Shown: positions 35,483-43,827 of the stretch, piece by piece
Position numbering within the stretch: the first letter of the stretch is position 1
How the letters are laid out: each line of letters opens with the position of its first letter
From: CAWINY01 sp963837635
GTDB lineage: Bacteria; Acidobacteriota; Terriglobia; Terriglobales; Acidobacteriaceae
Direction: 5' to 3'
Assembly (NCBI GenBank): GCA_963837635.1
Contig: CAWINY010000004.1
Location: 186,001-250,000, forward strand
DNA length: 64,000 bases
Position numbers and translations under genes: made by a program
Notes under the pieces: generated by a model
Told to the model about the DNA's origin: nothing
Seen by the model: only the letters and a program-made list of their open reading frames with translations
Databases searched by the model: none

Positions 35483-37399
35483 ATGGCGCACAAGCACCCA
35501 CACGAGGAAGAGGTACTCGGGAAGGCCTACGACAGCGGCCTGATGCGCCGGCTGCTCAAGTACCTGAAGCCGTACCGGCTCGAGGTGTTTCTCGCACTGG
35601 TGGCGATTGTGCTGAAGGGCGCTTCGGACATCCTCGGTCCGTACCTGACCAAGGTCGCTGTCGACCGCTACCTGGTGCACTCCACCGGCCACGGCTCGCA
35701 CAGCTTCCTGGATCGCTTCCTGAGTTCCGACCCAATCGCCGGCATCGCGCAGGTTTCCGCGATGTTCGTCGGCACGCTGGTCATCAGCTTTTTCCTGGAG
35801 TTCGCCCAAACCTACTTCATGCAGTGGACCGGGCAGAAGGTCATGTTCGACCTGCGCAGCCAGATTTTCCGGCACTTGCAGGAGATGCATATCGGGTTCT
35901 ACGACAAGAATCCGGTCGGCCGCCTGGTCACCCGCGTTACCACCGACGTGGACGCCCTGAACGAGATGTTCACCTCGGGCGTGGTCTCCATCTTTGAAGA
36001 CGTGATCGTGCTGGCGGGGATCGTGGTGATCATGTTCAAGATGGACTGGCGGCTGGCGCTGATCACATACTCGGTGCTGCCGCTGATCACCTACGCCACC
36101 ATCCGCTTCCGCCGCAGCGTGCGCGACTCCTATCGCCGTATCCGCGTCGCCATTGCGCGGATCAACGCTTTTCTGCAGGAGCACGTCACCGGCATGGTGG
36201 TGGTGCAGCTCTTCAATCGCGAACGGCGCGCCTTTGATCGGTTTGAAAAGATCAACCGCAGCCACATGGACGCCTTCAAGGACGCGATCCTGGCTTATTC
36301 GCTCTACTACCCGGTGGTGGAAGTCTTGTCGGCTACCGCGATCGCGCTGGTCATTTGGTTCGGCGGGAGCCGGGTGCTGCGCGGGGTCACCACGCTTGGA
36401 ATCCTGATCGCGTTCATCCAGTATTCGCAGCGCTTCTTCCGGCCCATCCAGGACCTAAGCGAAAAATACAACATTCTGCAATCCGCAATGGCCTCCAGCG
36501 AACGCATCTTCAAGCTGCTGGACACGCCGCCGGAGGTGACCTCGCCCGCCGAGCCCAAGGCGCCTGCCGGTCCGGGCAACATCGAGTTCGACCACGTCTG
36601 GTTTGCCTATGATCGATCAGATCGATCAGTTCCGCGTCCCAAGGCGGAAGGTGGCAAAGGCGAGCCCGATTGGGTGCTGCGCGACGTCAGCTTCAACATC
36701 GAAGCGGGCCAAACGGTGGCCATCGTGGGCCATACCGGGGCAGGGAAGACGACGCTTATCTCGCTGCTCTTGCGCTTCTACGATATCCAAAAGGGCGCGA
36801 TCCGCATCGACGGCGTGGACCTTCGGGAGATGGATCTTACGGAGCTTCGCCGCCGCTTTGGCGTTGTCCTGCAGGACCCGTTCCTGTTCTCCGGCACGGT
36901 AGGGGACAACATTCGCCTGGGCACCTCGTGGATCGAGGACGAAGCCGTGGAGCGCGCCGCAGAGGAAGTCAACGTGGCGGAGTTCATCCGCACCCTGCCC
37001 CTCGGTTTCAAGGAAACCATGCGCGAGCGCGGCAGCACGCTCTCGACCGGGCAGAAGCAGCTCATCTCGTTTGCCCGCGCCCTGGCGCACGACCCAAAGA
37101 TCCTGGTCCTCGACGAAGCCACCTCCAGCGTGGACACCGAAACCGAATTCCGCGTGCGCGAAGCCCTGAACCGCATGGTCGAAGGGCGCACCTCGGTGAT
37201 CATCGCGCACCGGCTATCCACTGTGCAGCGGGCGGACACGATCATCGTCATGCACAAGGGCCAGGTGCGCGAGATGGGCACCCACCAGCAACTGCTCGCC
37301 CAACGTGGCATCTACTACAAGCTCTACCAGCTCCAGTACAAGGATCAGGAAATCTCCGCGCCCATGGCCATGCCGGAGGCGACGGTAGGGGACGATTAA
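35483..37399 (+). CDS. MsbA-like ABC exporter (membrane and ATPase domains fused)
   Basis: 638 aa from the ATG at 35483 (MAHKHPHEEE); an upstream in-frame TTG is less likely. Six membrane helices fill about 35-320, with the coupling region NPVGRLVTRVTTDVDALNEM. The ATPase domain has Walker A GHTGAGKT, Q-loop LQDPFLFSG, signature LSTGQKQ (Thr-Gly in place of the usual GGQ), Walker B ILVLDEAT and the H-loop IAHRLST. A half-transporter acting as a homodimer; substrates in this group are lipids, lipid A or drugs. A short charged loop (DRSDRSVPRPKAEGGKGEPD) precedes the nucleotide-binding core. Confidence 0.93.
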   Translation: MAHKHPHEEEVLGKAYDSGLMRRLLKYLKPYRLEVFLALVAIVLKGASDILGPYLTKVAVDRYLVHSTGHGSHSFLDRFLSSDPIAGIAQVSAMFVGTLVISFFLEFAQTYFMQWTGQKVMFDLRSQIFRHLQEMHIGFYDKNPVGRLVTRVTTDVDALNEMFTSGVVSIFEDVIVLAGIVVIMFKMDWRLALITYSVLPLITYATIRFRRSVRDSYRRIRVAIARINAFLQEHVTGMVVVQLFNRERRAFDRFEKINRSHMDAFKDAILAYSLYYPVVEVLSATAIALVIWFGGSRVLRGVTTLGILIAFIQYSQRFFRPIQDLSEKYNILQSAMASSERIFKLLDTPPEVTSPAEPKAPAGPGNIEFDHVWFAYDRSDRSVPRPKAEGGKGEPDWVLRDVSFNIEAGQTVAIVGHTGAGKTTLISLLLRFYDIQKGAIRIDGVDLREMDLTELRRRFGVVLQDPFLFSGTVGDNIRLGTSWIEDEAVERAAEEVNVAEFIRTLPLGFKETMRERGSTLSTGQKQLISFARALAHDPKILVLDEATSSVDTETEFRVREALNRMVEGRTSVIIAHRLSTVQRADTIIVMHKGQVREMGTHQQLLAQRGIYYKLYQLQYKDQEISAPMAMPEATVGDD

Positions 37400-37467
37400 C
37401 AGCAGTGGCTAGTGATTAGTGACTGGTGACTAGTGACCAGTGATTGGATCGGGTTCATCGCTAATGC

Positions 37468-37613
37468 TGTCATCCTGAGCGGAGGCCGCGCCCGCGCCCG
37501 CTTCGGCGCGGTCGCGGCCGAAGTCGAAGGACCTTGTGGTTCCTTTCGAAAAACACAAGGTCCTTCGACTCGCCCCGGCAAAACCGGCCGGGCTCGCTCA
37601 GGATGACAGTCTT
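37468..37613. repeat. Long palindromic repeat, GTCATCCTGAG...CTCAGGATGAC family
   Basis: Outer arms CTGTCATCCTGAGCGGA and GCTCAGGATGACAG enclose inner arms GTCGAAGGACCTTGTG and CACAAGGTCCTTCGAC around a short loop. Related copies are at 43371-43501 and 51697-51853. An adjacent unit (GTGCTTACGTCATCGCCGGG, 37617 on) recurs inverted at 43336-43370. No gene lies between 37400 and 37718. Confidence 0.8.
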
Positions 37614-37718
37614 GTAGTGCTTACGTCATCGCCGGGACAGCTTACTGGAACGGCCCGTTTATCGAGCAGGTTGCGGAAAAACTCGGTTCGCATTGGTGCA
37701 AAGGGGGCTTCTAAACAG

Positions 37719-38138
37719 TTATTTCAACCTCACAGCATATATAATCTGCAACTCCCGGGTGCGCTCTCTGGTCATCGCTTCAAGACACGCGAAATATGCC
37801 GGATATTTTGCAGTTCCACCCTCGTATAGTTCCCGTTCAGCCTCGCAGTTTGCATCTCGATAATGAATCCAGAGTCGCTGGGTTGCAGTCAGACGTTCAG
37901 CATCAGCGCCTTCAAGACGCGTACGAACTTCCTTGTAAACCGAATTGAGCTGTGCGTCCGCCTATTCCCTTGCTTTGGAAAGGCAGTTTACCAAATCAAC
38001 GGTTACCACGACCTTTGCACACGGGGAGTCTTTCTCGTTCATGTGTTGTGCGTAGGTTGGAGTTGTCAGCAGAAGCGCAGCGGCAACGATGAACACTGCA
38101 AGAACGAACAGCAAGCCTTTTCTGAGCGCTATGAGCAT
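37719..38138 (-). pseudogene. LprI-like (DUF1311) exported protein with an in-frame TAG
   Basis: One frame from the ATG at 38138 to TAA at 37719-37721 (139 codons) reads through with a single interruption, TAG at 37962-37964. A signal peptide (FVLAVFIVAAALLLTTPTYA/Q) precedes CAKVVVTVDLVNCLSKARE, then the stop, then ADAQLNSVYKEVRTRLEGAD, LTATQRLWIHYRDANCEAE and YFACLEAMTRERTREL. The Cys spacing and the QRxWxxYRDxxC core are those of LprI-like lysozyme-inhibitor-type proteins. The expected codon at the stop is Gln (CAG), so a C-to-T change explains it. Without readthrough only a 58-residue fragment is made. Confidence 0.75.
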
Positions 38139-38200
38139 ACCGTGCGATTGTAGGTCGAGATTACAGTCGAGAACATCTCTAACGAAGTCGGCTTCGTCAA

Positions 38201-38233
38201 CCCTCCTCTTTCGTAGGAGGGTTTTGTTTTTCT
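38201..38233 (+). terminator. Rho-independent terminator without an obvious gene
   Basis: CCCTCCT-CTTTCGT-AGGAGGG followed by TTTTGTTTTT. It is oriented for plus-strand transcription, but the nearest plus-strand gene upstream ends 800 bp away. A second stem, CGAAGTCGGCTTCG, lies just before it. It may end an unannotated small RNA or be left over from a lost gene. Confidence 0.65.
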
Positions 38234-38463
38234 CTATCTACGGACACACCTCGGCGCCCGCGCAAGAGCACTTGTCAGTTGGACCATAGCTTCCATTGCT
38301 TCCAACCTTGGTTCGGCCCGTTCCGTTCATCGTTGCGGTGTACCCACCAAACATCTCTTCGGTCAGTCGACGACCATGATGATCTGTTCGGACTCCCCGT
38401 CCTGGGGAGGCGGATGGCCTATTCAGCCCAACGGTCACTGCCGAGGCAGGACCATGTTAACGC

Positions 38464-39504
38464 TCAGGCACCTCCGCTTGGGCTCCCCCCGCTCTGCCGT
38501 CCGCGACGGCAGAACTCTTCGTAGTCGATGTTGTCGCGCAGCATGATCCACAGCCGGATTCCCAGCTTGCGTCCAGCTGCCACTTTGGCTTTGCCGAGCC
38601 CTTTTTGCGCCAGTTTCCGTCGATAAAAGCGTTTGAGTTCCTCGTCTTTCCGCACCGCGTGACCGACAGCTTCGCACCACAAAAAGCGAAGCAGCGCGTT
38701 GCCCTGCTTGCTGAGAGCTCCACAGCGCTGCCGGCCGCCGCTGGAGTACTCGCTCGGAATCATGCCGATGTAGCTGGCCACGGCTTTGCCGTCCACGAAG
38801 CGCGTCGGGTCGCCCAGCAACACTTCGGTGGCCAAGGCGGTGATCGGTCCCACGCCGGGATGCGTCATCAGCAGTTGGGCAAGCGGTCGTTGCTCAGCAC
38901 ACGCAGCGACGGTCTTATCCAACTCGTCGATCTCGGCTTGCAGGTGTAGGTACAAGGCAACCAGCGCATCGCGCCGTTCCGCCGAGTAACCCGGTAGCGC
39001 CAGCGAGCCGATCGCTTGCAGCCCAGCCTTGCTCCACAGCGAACTCCCGCGGCGTAGGCCATGGCTCAACGCGATCGATTGCAACGCGTTCTGCAGACGT
39101 GTACGGATCCGCACCCACTGATGCCGATAGCGTAAAAGCGCCCGCACATCGCGTTGCTCGATGCTCGGCATCCAGATCGCCGGGAACCGGTCGGCCACCA
39201 TCAGGCTCAACAGTAAGTTTGCATCCCTGCGGTCATGCTTCTGCTTGCGCGGTTCGCAAGCGCGGATCTTCGCCGGGTGTCCGACCTGGCACTCCACACC
39301 CAACTCGTCCATCAGTTCCAAAAACCACTGCATCGACCCGGTCGCCTCGATGCCAACCCGCACCGGACCTGGCAGTCCGGCGTAAAACTCTCTGACCTGA
39401 GCGCCCTCATGGTCGAGGACAAGCTCCTGTATCTCGCCCGTATCCACGTCCAGCATCGCCAAAGTCTGCTGTCGGGTATGCAAATCACAGCCTATAATGC
39501 GCAT
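38464..39504 (-). CDS. IS110-family transposase (DEDD recombinase)
   Basis: 346 aa, intact. The N-terminal RuvC-like DEDD domain is visible (IIGCDLHTRQQTLAMLD, VGIEATGSMQWFLELM, KHDRRDANLLLSLMVAD). The C-terminal transposase_20 domain has MTHPGVGPITALATEVLLGD, VASYIGMIPSEYSSGGRQR and the catalytic Ser region LSKQGNALLRFLWCEAVGHA. IS110 elements lack typical inverted repeats, so the ends are not called. The family uses a structured non-coding RNA from the element's flank to choose its targets; candidate regions are 39505-39640 (upstream) and 38240-38463 (downstream). Confidence 0.92.
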   Translation of the reverse strand: MRIIGCDLHTRQQTLAMLDVDTGEIQELVLDHEGAQVREFYAGLPGPVRVGIEATGSMQWFLELMDELGVECQVGHPAKIRACEPRKQKHDRRDANLLLSLMVADRFPAIWMPSIEQRDVRALLRYRHQWVRIRTRLQNALQSIALSHGLRRGSSLWSKAGLQAIGSLALPGYSAERRDALVALYLHLQAEIDELDKTVAACAEQRPLAQLLMTHPGVGPITALATEVLLGDPTRFVDGKAVASYIGMIPSEYSSGGRQRCGALSKQGNALLRFLWCEAVGHAVRKDEELKRFYRRKLAQKGLGKAKVAAGRKLGIRLWIMLRDNIDYEEFCRRGRQSGGSPSGGA

Positions 39505-39644
39505 CTCGGCCTCCTTCGACCCGAGCCGCTGTCTGGTTGGAAGCCCAAACAGTGTACTCGGCCCGAATCCGAGGCCGACTTCGTTATCCCATCAGCCCTA
39601 ACTCAACTCGCTCTCTCCACTCGAATGATTTACCCTGCCACTTC

Positions 39645-40898
39645 ATGCGTCTCTTCCTCTCCGCAGGCGAGGCTTCGGGCGAAACCTATGGCGCGCAGCT
39701 TGTAGAAGCGCTGCGCAGGCGTGTGCCTTCGCTCGAGGCGTTCGGCGTGGGCGGGCCGCGCATGCAGGCCGCCGGTTTTGACGCGGTAGTGGACGCACGC
39801 GACGTTTCCGTCGTCGGCATCACCGAAGTGCTTTCGCATCTGCCCAAGATTTATCGCGAGTTCCGTCGTCTGGTCCGCACCATCGAGGAACGCCGGCCCG
39901 ACGCGGCGATTCTCATCGATTTTCCCGATTTCAATTTTCGCCTCGCCCGCGAACTGCACCGCCGGGGCGTCCCGGTCTTTTATTACATCAGCCCGCAACT
40001 GTGGGCGTGGCGCCCGGGGCGTATCGAACTGGTGCGCCGCTATGTGCGCAAAATGCTGGTCATCTTTCCCTTTGAGGCCGACTGGTACCGCGAGCGGGGC
40101 GTGGACGTGACCTATGTCGGGCACCCGCTGGCCGATGTGCCTCGCCCCAGCATCTCGCGCTGCGATTTCGCCGCGCTTAACGGGTTGGACGTTAGTAAGC
40201 CTTGGCTCGCCTTGCTGCCGGGCAGCCGTCTCAAGGAAGTACGGTCGAATCTGCCCGAGCTGTTGCGGGTCCCGGGCCTGCTGGGCGCGGAGTACGAGTA
40301 CATCCTGCCGGTGGCGGCGACGCTCGACCGGGGCTGGGTGGCCTCCTTGCTTGAGGGTGCTTCACGTCTGCGTGAGGGTGTCCCAGGTCTGCCTGGTTTT
40401 GGCAGACGTGGGTCTTTTCTGAACCCACATCTGCCAACGACGGGCAGATGTGGGGCACCACCTGCAACGAATCCTCCGATCCGACTGGTGGACGATGCCC
40501 GCGCTGCGCTGGTCCATTCGCGGGCGGCCGTGGTGGCCAGCGGGACGGCAACGGTTGAGGCTGCGCTGATGGGAACGCCGTTCGCGATGGTGTATCGTGT
40601 TGCCCCGCTGACGTATGCTGTGGGCCGTCCACTGGTGAAGCTTAGCCGGTTTGCCATGGTGAACCTGATCGCCGGCCGCGATGTGGTGCCGGAGCTGGTG
40701 CAGTCGGGCTTTACTGCCGAGAACGTCGCCGCCGAGTTGCGGCGGATCATCCCGGATGGCGCTGAGCGCAGCGCCATGCTGACGGGGATCGCCGAGGTCC
40801 AGCACAAATTGCGCCCGACATCCGAGGTCACGGCTGCGGCGCGGGCGGCGGATGTACTGCTGTCCGAGCTTACCCAGGAAAATATCTTTCACCGCTGA
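39645..40898 (+). CDS. lpxB: Lipid-A-disaccharide synthase with an in-frame palindromic insertion
   Basis: 417 aa from the ATG at 39645 (MRLFLSAGEASGE, the canonical start); earlier in-frame codons lie in IS110 flank DNA. Family motifs: FPDFNFRLARELHRRGVPVF, YISPQLWAWRPGR, YVGHPLAD, LLPGSRLKEV, and at the C-terminus VVASGTATVEAALMGTPFAM and VPELVQ. LpxB joins UDP-diacylglucosamine to lipid X to form the lipid A disaccharide at the inner membrane, showing the host is a diderm. Residues about 244-272 are encoded by two inverted copies of the GCAGATGTGGG palindrome and have no counterpart in typical LpxB. The last codons (ENIFHR-stop) are formed by the start of a CCGCAGAGG repeat. Confidence 0.93.
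   Translation: MRLFLSAGEASGETYGAQLVEALRRRVPSLEAFGVGGPRMQAAGFDAVVDARDVSVVGITEVLSHLPKIYREFRRLVRTIEERRPDAAILIDFPDFNFRLARELHRRGVPVFYYISPQLWAWRPGRIELVRRYVRKMLVIFPFEADWYRERGVDVTYVGHPLADVPRPSISRCDFAALNGLDVSKPWLALLPGSRLKEVRSNLPELLRVPGLLGAEYEYILPVAATLDRGWVASLLEGASRLREGVPGLPGFGRRGSFLNPHLPTTGRCGAPPATNPPIRLVDDARAALVHSRAAVVASGTATVEAALMGTPFAMVYRVAPLTYAVGRPLVKLSRFAMVNLIAGRDVVPELVQSGFTAENVAAELRRIIPDGAERSAMLTGIAEVQHKLRPTSEVTAAARAADVLLSELTQENIFHR
40374..40459. repeat. Two inverted palindromic elements inside lpxB
   Basis: Copy 1 (40374-40414) reads GAGGGTGTCCCAGGTCTGCC...GGCAGACGTGGGTC; copy 2 (40422-40459) reads AACCCACATCTGCCAACGAC...GCAGATGTGGGGCACC in opposite orientation. Both are translated without a stop or frame change. 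They lie between the N- and C-terminal domains of LpxB. Confidence 0.85.
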
Positions 40899-41050
40899 GG
40901 CCGCAGAGGGCCGCAGAGGAATCGCGGAGGGTGGCGCTAATGGAAAAGGAACTGCAGATTCCTCGCTTCGATCGGAATGACAAGCCCTGAGTGGGAGCGT
41001 GGCTGTCTAGCGACCCACATCTGCCAACACCGGGCAGATGTGGGGCACCA
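40888..41050. repeat. Repeats between lpxB and the M1-like gene
   Basis: A CCGCAGAGG unit (TTTCACCGCTGAGGCCGCAG, 40888 on) contains the lpxB stop codon. A palindromic element of the GCAGATGTGGG family (41012-41050) follows in the CACCC-reversed orientation. The remaining bases to 41186 include CATAAT at 41175-41180, a possible -10 box right before the next ATG. Confidence 0.7.
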
Positions 41051-41186
41051 TCACTGACACCATCGCCGCTGGGGAAAACGAGACTCGGGAACGGAGAACG
41101 GGAAACGAGAAACGGCAAGCTGGTATCCTTTTGACCGGCGGCACATCCAATCCAACGGGTACTCAGGCGGGAGCCATAATTCGACA

Positions 41187-43314
41187 ATGATTGCCAACAA
41201 ATTCGTCCGGCGGTTCCTGGCGGCTCTGCTCGTTGCCTTCTCGCTGCCCGCGCTGGCCGCCGAAAAGCCACGCCTTCGGGCAGACGATTACGTCATTGAT
41301 GCCCAACTTCAGCCCGACTCGCACCGCCTCCTGGCGCAGGCCCGCGTGAAGGTCACCGCGCTGGACGACATCGCCATCGCGGTATTCGAGTTGCACAACG
41401 GATTGCGCGTCACCCGCGTTACCGACGCATCCGGCCAGCAGCTCTCCGCCGAACGCGTCAGCCAGGATTCGACGGTGCGCGTGTCGCTGCCGGCGGGATT
41501 GCAAAAGGGCCAGAGCACCACCCTGACTTTCACATTACGAGGGCGTGCTGATGTCGGCCGACGACAGCCCGGTGCCCGGCCTCAAGCTTGCCTACATTGG
41601 CGACGATACGAGCTACCTGCTCTACGCCGGACGCTGGTTTCCGGTCCTCGGCTACGGGGTGAATCGCTTTACGGCCACCATCAATCTGGCCGTGCCCAAG
41701 GAGTTTGCCGTGGTTGGCAGCGGCGGCGCTCCGGAGAAGGCAGCGGCGTCGTTGAATAGCCCGCAACGCGATTTCCGGGATTTCGCTCCATCCGGCCCGG
41801 TTCTAATGACGGTTTCCCAGCGCGGTGGCCCACGCAACAAGCGGCCCACGCCGGCCCCGGCTCCGAAGGAGAAGCCGGAACCAGCTATGCCGCCCACACC
41901 CCCAGGATTCAAAACGGTCACGCTGGTATGGAACAAGCCGAGCTTCCCGGGCACCGTCATAGCGGGACGCTTTCAGGCCAGCAATTTTAACGAGGGCGGG
42001 CTGCAGTTACAGGTGTACTTCAGACCCGACCACGCCAGCTTGGTCAGCCAGTACGCCGAAATCGCCACCAAGGTATTCCAGGATTTTTCCACACTGTACG
42101 GCGTGCCGTCCTCGCTGAACCTGAAGCTGGTCGAGCTGCCGGATGACACCGTGCCTTCGGCGTGGGCGCCCGAGGTGGCTGCCATCGCGGGTCACAGCAT
42201 TACCCAGAAGGCGAACTACCGCCTGCTGGCCAACACCATTGCCCACCAGTGGTGGGGGACGTCGGTCAGCCCCGCGTCCCGGGACGACTGGTGGCTCAAT
42301 GACGGATTTGCCCGCTTCTCCGAGGCGCGTTACACGGAATCCTTCGCGGGCGAGGCCGCCTATGAAGAGGCCATGAAAGACGTCGACGTGGGCGCGCTCG
42401 CCTATGACTCGGTGCCACTGGCGCGGGTCAGCACTCTGGATGCGTTTTCTCCCGAGTTCCAGGCGCTCACGACCGATAAAGGCGCGGCCATTCTCCACAT
42501 GCTGCGCTGGGTGATGGGCGATGTTTCCTTCGACAAAGCCATGCACCAGTTTGCCACCCAGTACGCGGGCCAGTCGGTGAAACTCGACGACTTTCAGATG
42601 GTGTGCGAGCAGGTTTACGGACAGCCGCTCACCTGGTTCTTCACCCAGTGGCTGGATTCCACCGGCGCGCCGGAATTCAAGAACAAGTACACCGTCTATC
42701 GCACACGCAAGGGCTTTCGCGTGGTCGGCGAGATCTCCCAGGATCTGGACCTGTTCCGCATGCCGGTCGAACTGAAGATCGATACCGACGGCAAGAGCGA
42801 GACCAAGCGCATCGAGGTGGTGGGCACGAATTCAACGTATTCGGTCGAGACCTTCGGCAAGCCGCGGCGCATTACCATCGATCCCGACAGCCGCGTGCTG
42901 GAGAACTCGCAGGAGTTGAAGGTGCGCTCGGCCATCCTGCGCGGCCAGCAACTGGTGCAGAGCGGCGATCTGGCCGAGGCGCTGCGCGAATTCCAGAAGG
43001 CGCTGGCGAGCAATAAGAACAGCTCGCTCGCCCACTACCGCATCGCCGAGGTGTTCTTCCTGCAGCGCAATTATCAAGCCTCGGCCAACGAGTACCGCGA
43101 GTCGCTCAACGGCGACGCCGAGCCGCGCTGGACCGAGGTCTGGAGCCATGTCCAGCTCGGCAAAATCTTCGACGTCACCGGCCAGCGCGAGCGCGCCACC
43201 AACGAGTATCGCCAGGCGATCCAAACCAACGACAACACCCAGAACGCGCTGGAGGAGGCGCGCAAGTATCTCCAGGCCCCCTACCAGCGGGAGAAGGCCA
43301 AGGAAGGGGACTGA
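41187..43314 (+). CDS. M1-peptidase-like exported protein with lost active site; frameshift near 41536
   Basis: Read across one frameshift this is about 708 residues. Start ATG 41187; signal peptide (FLAALLVAFSLPALA/A). The N-terminal M1 beta-domain ends LTFT-LRG; the frame then continues one base over as YEGVLMSADDSPVPGLKLAY, explained by one extra T in ACATTACGAG. The M1 core is recognisable (LPDDTVPSAWAPEVAAIAGH, WWGTSVSP, DDWWLNDGFARFSEARY, LRWVMGDVSFDKAM), but the zinc/catalytic motif HExxH reads NTIAH and the third ligand E reads D (WLNDGF) at the correct distance. The C-terminus has TPR-like helices. Catalysis by the usual mechanism is not expected; a structural or binding role is likelier. 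Confidence 0.75.
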
Positions 43315-43332
43315 AGAAGTGATTAGTGATTC

Positions 43333-43530
43333 GTAGGCTGTCCCGGCGATAACGTAAGCACTACAAGGCTGTCATCCTGAACGAGCCCGGCCGAGTTTGC
43401 CGGGCGAGTCGAAGGACCTTGCGTTCCCTGCACAAAACACAAGGTGCTTCGACTCACCGGATCGCAAAAAGCGCGCGATCCGTCTCACTCAGCATGACAA
43501 CGAAACCACTGGGACACTTTACTGGTCACT
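43333..43530. repeat. Palindromic repeat block, GTCATCCTGA family
   Basis: 43371-43501 repeats the outer arms (GCTGTCATCCTGAACGAG / CTCAGCATGAC) and inner arms (GTCGAAGGACCTTGCG / CACAAGGTGCTTCGAC) seen at 37468-37613. The preceding TGTCCCGGCGATAACGTAAG is the inverse of the unit beside the first copy. The block fills the gap between the M1-like gene and the next gene. Confidence 0.8.
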
Positions 43531-43542
43531 AGTCACTCTCTT

Positions 43543-43827
43543 ATGCCCAATCAGCGCCTTGACCGCGTACTCGCCGATCTGGCCCGTTATGAACATCCGC
43601 TGCTAACCTTCGCGGCACTTGCCAAAGGCGACGGGGTAGAGATCGCTATTGACGTGCGCGAGCCGCGCATCCCGGTGCACACCTATTATTTCGAGTTGCA
43701 CCCGCGCGACCTCGATCATCCGCAATTCTCATGGAACTTTCAGCGGCAGCTCTACGGCTGCATGCACGATTACCTCATCGAAATGTTTACCCGCACGCCA
43801 CAGGACCGAAGCAGGCAGGGCGCATGA
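43543..43827 (+). CDS. Conserved-looking small protein upstream of the MidA-type methyltransferase
   Basis: 94 aa. Its stop overlaps the methyltransferase start as ATGA, so it is translationally coupled. The sequence is a compact alpha/beta pattern (RLDRVLADLARYEHPLLTFA, EIAIDVREPRIPVHTYYFEL, WNFQRQLYGCMHDYLIEMFT) with no signal peptide. I do not recognise the family. Coupling suggests it assists or regulates the methyltransferase. Confidence 0.65.
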   Translation: MPNQRLDRVLADLARYEHPLLTFAALAKGDGVEIAIDVREPRIPVHTYYFELHPRDLDHPQFSWNFQRQLYGCMHDYLIEMFTRTPQDRSRQGA

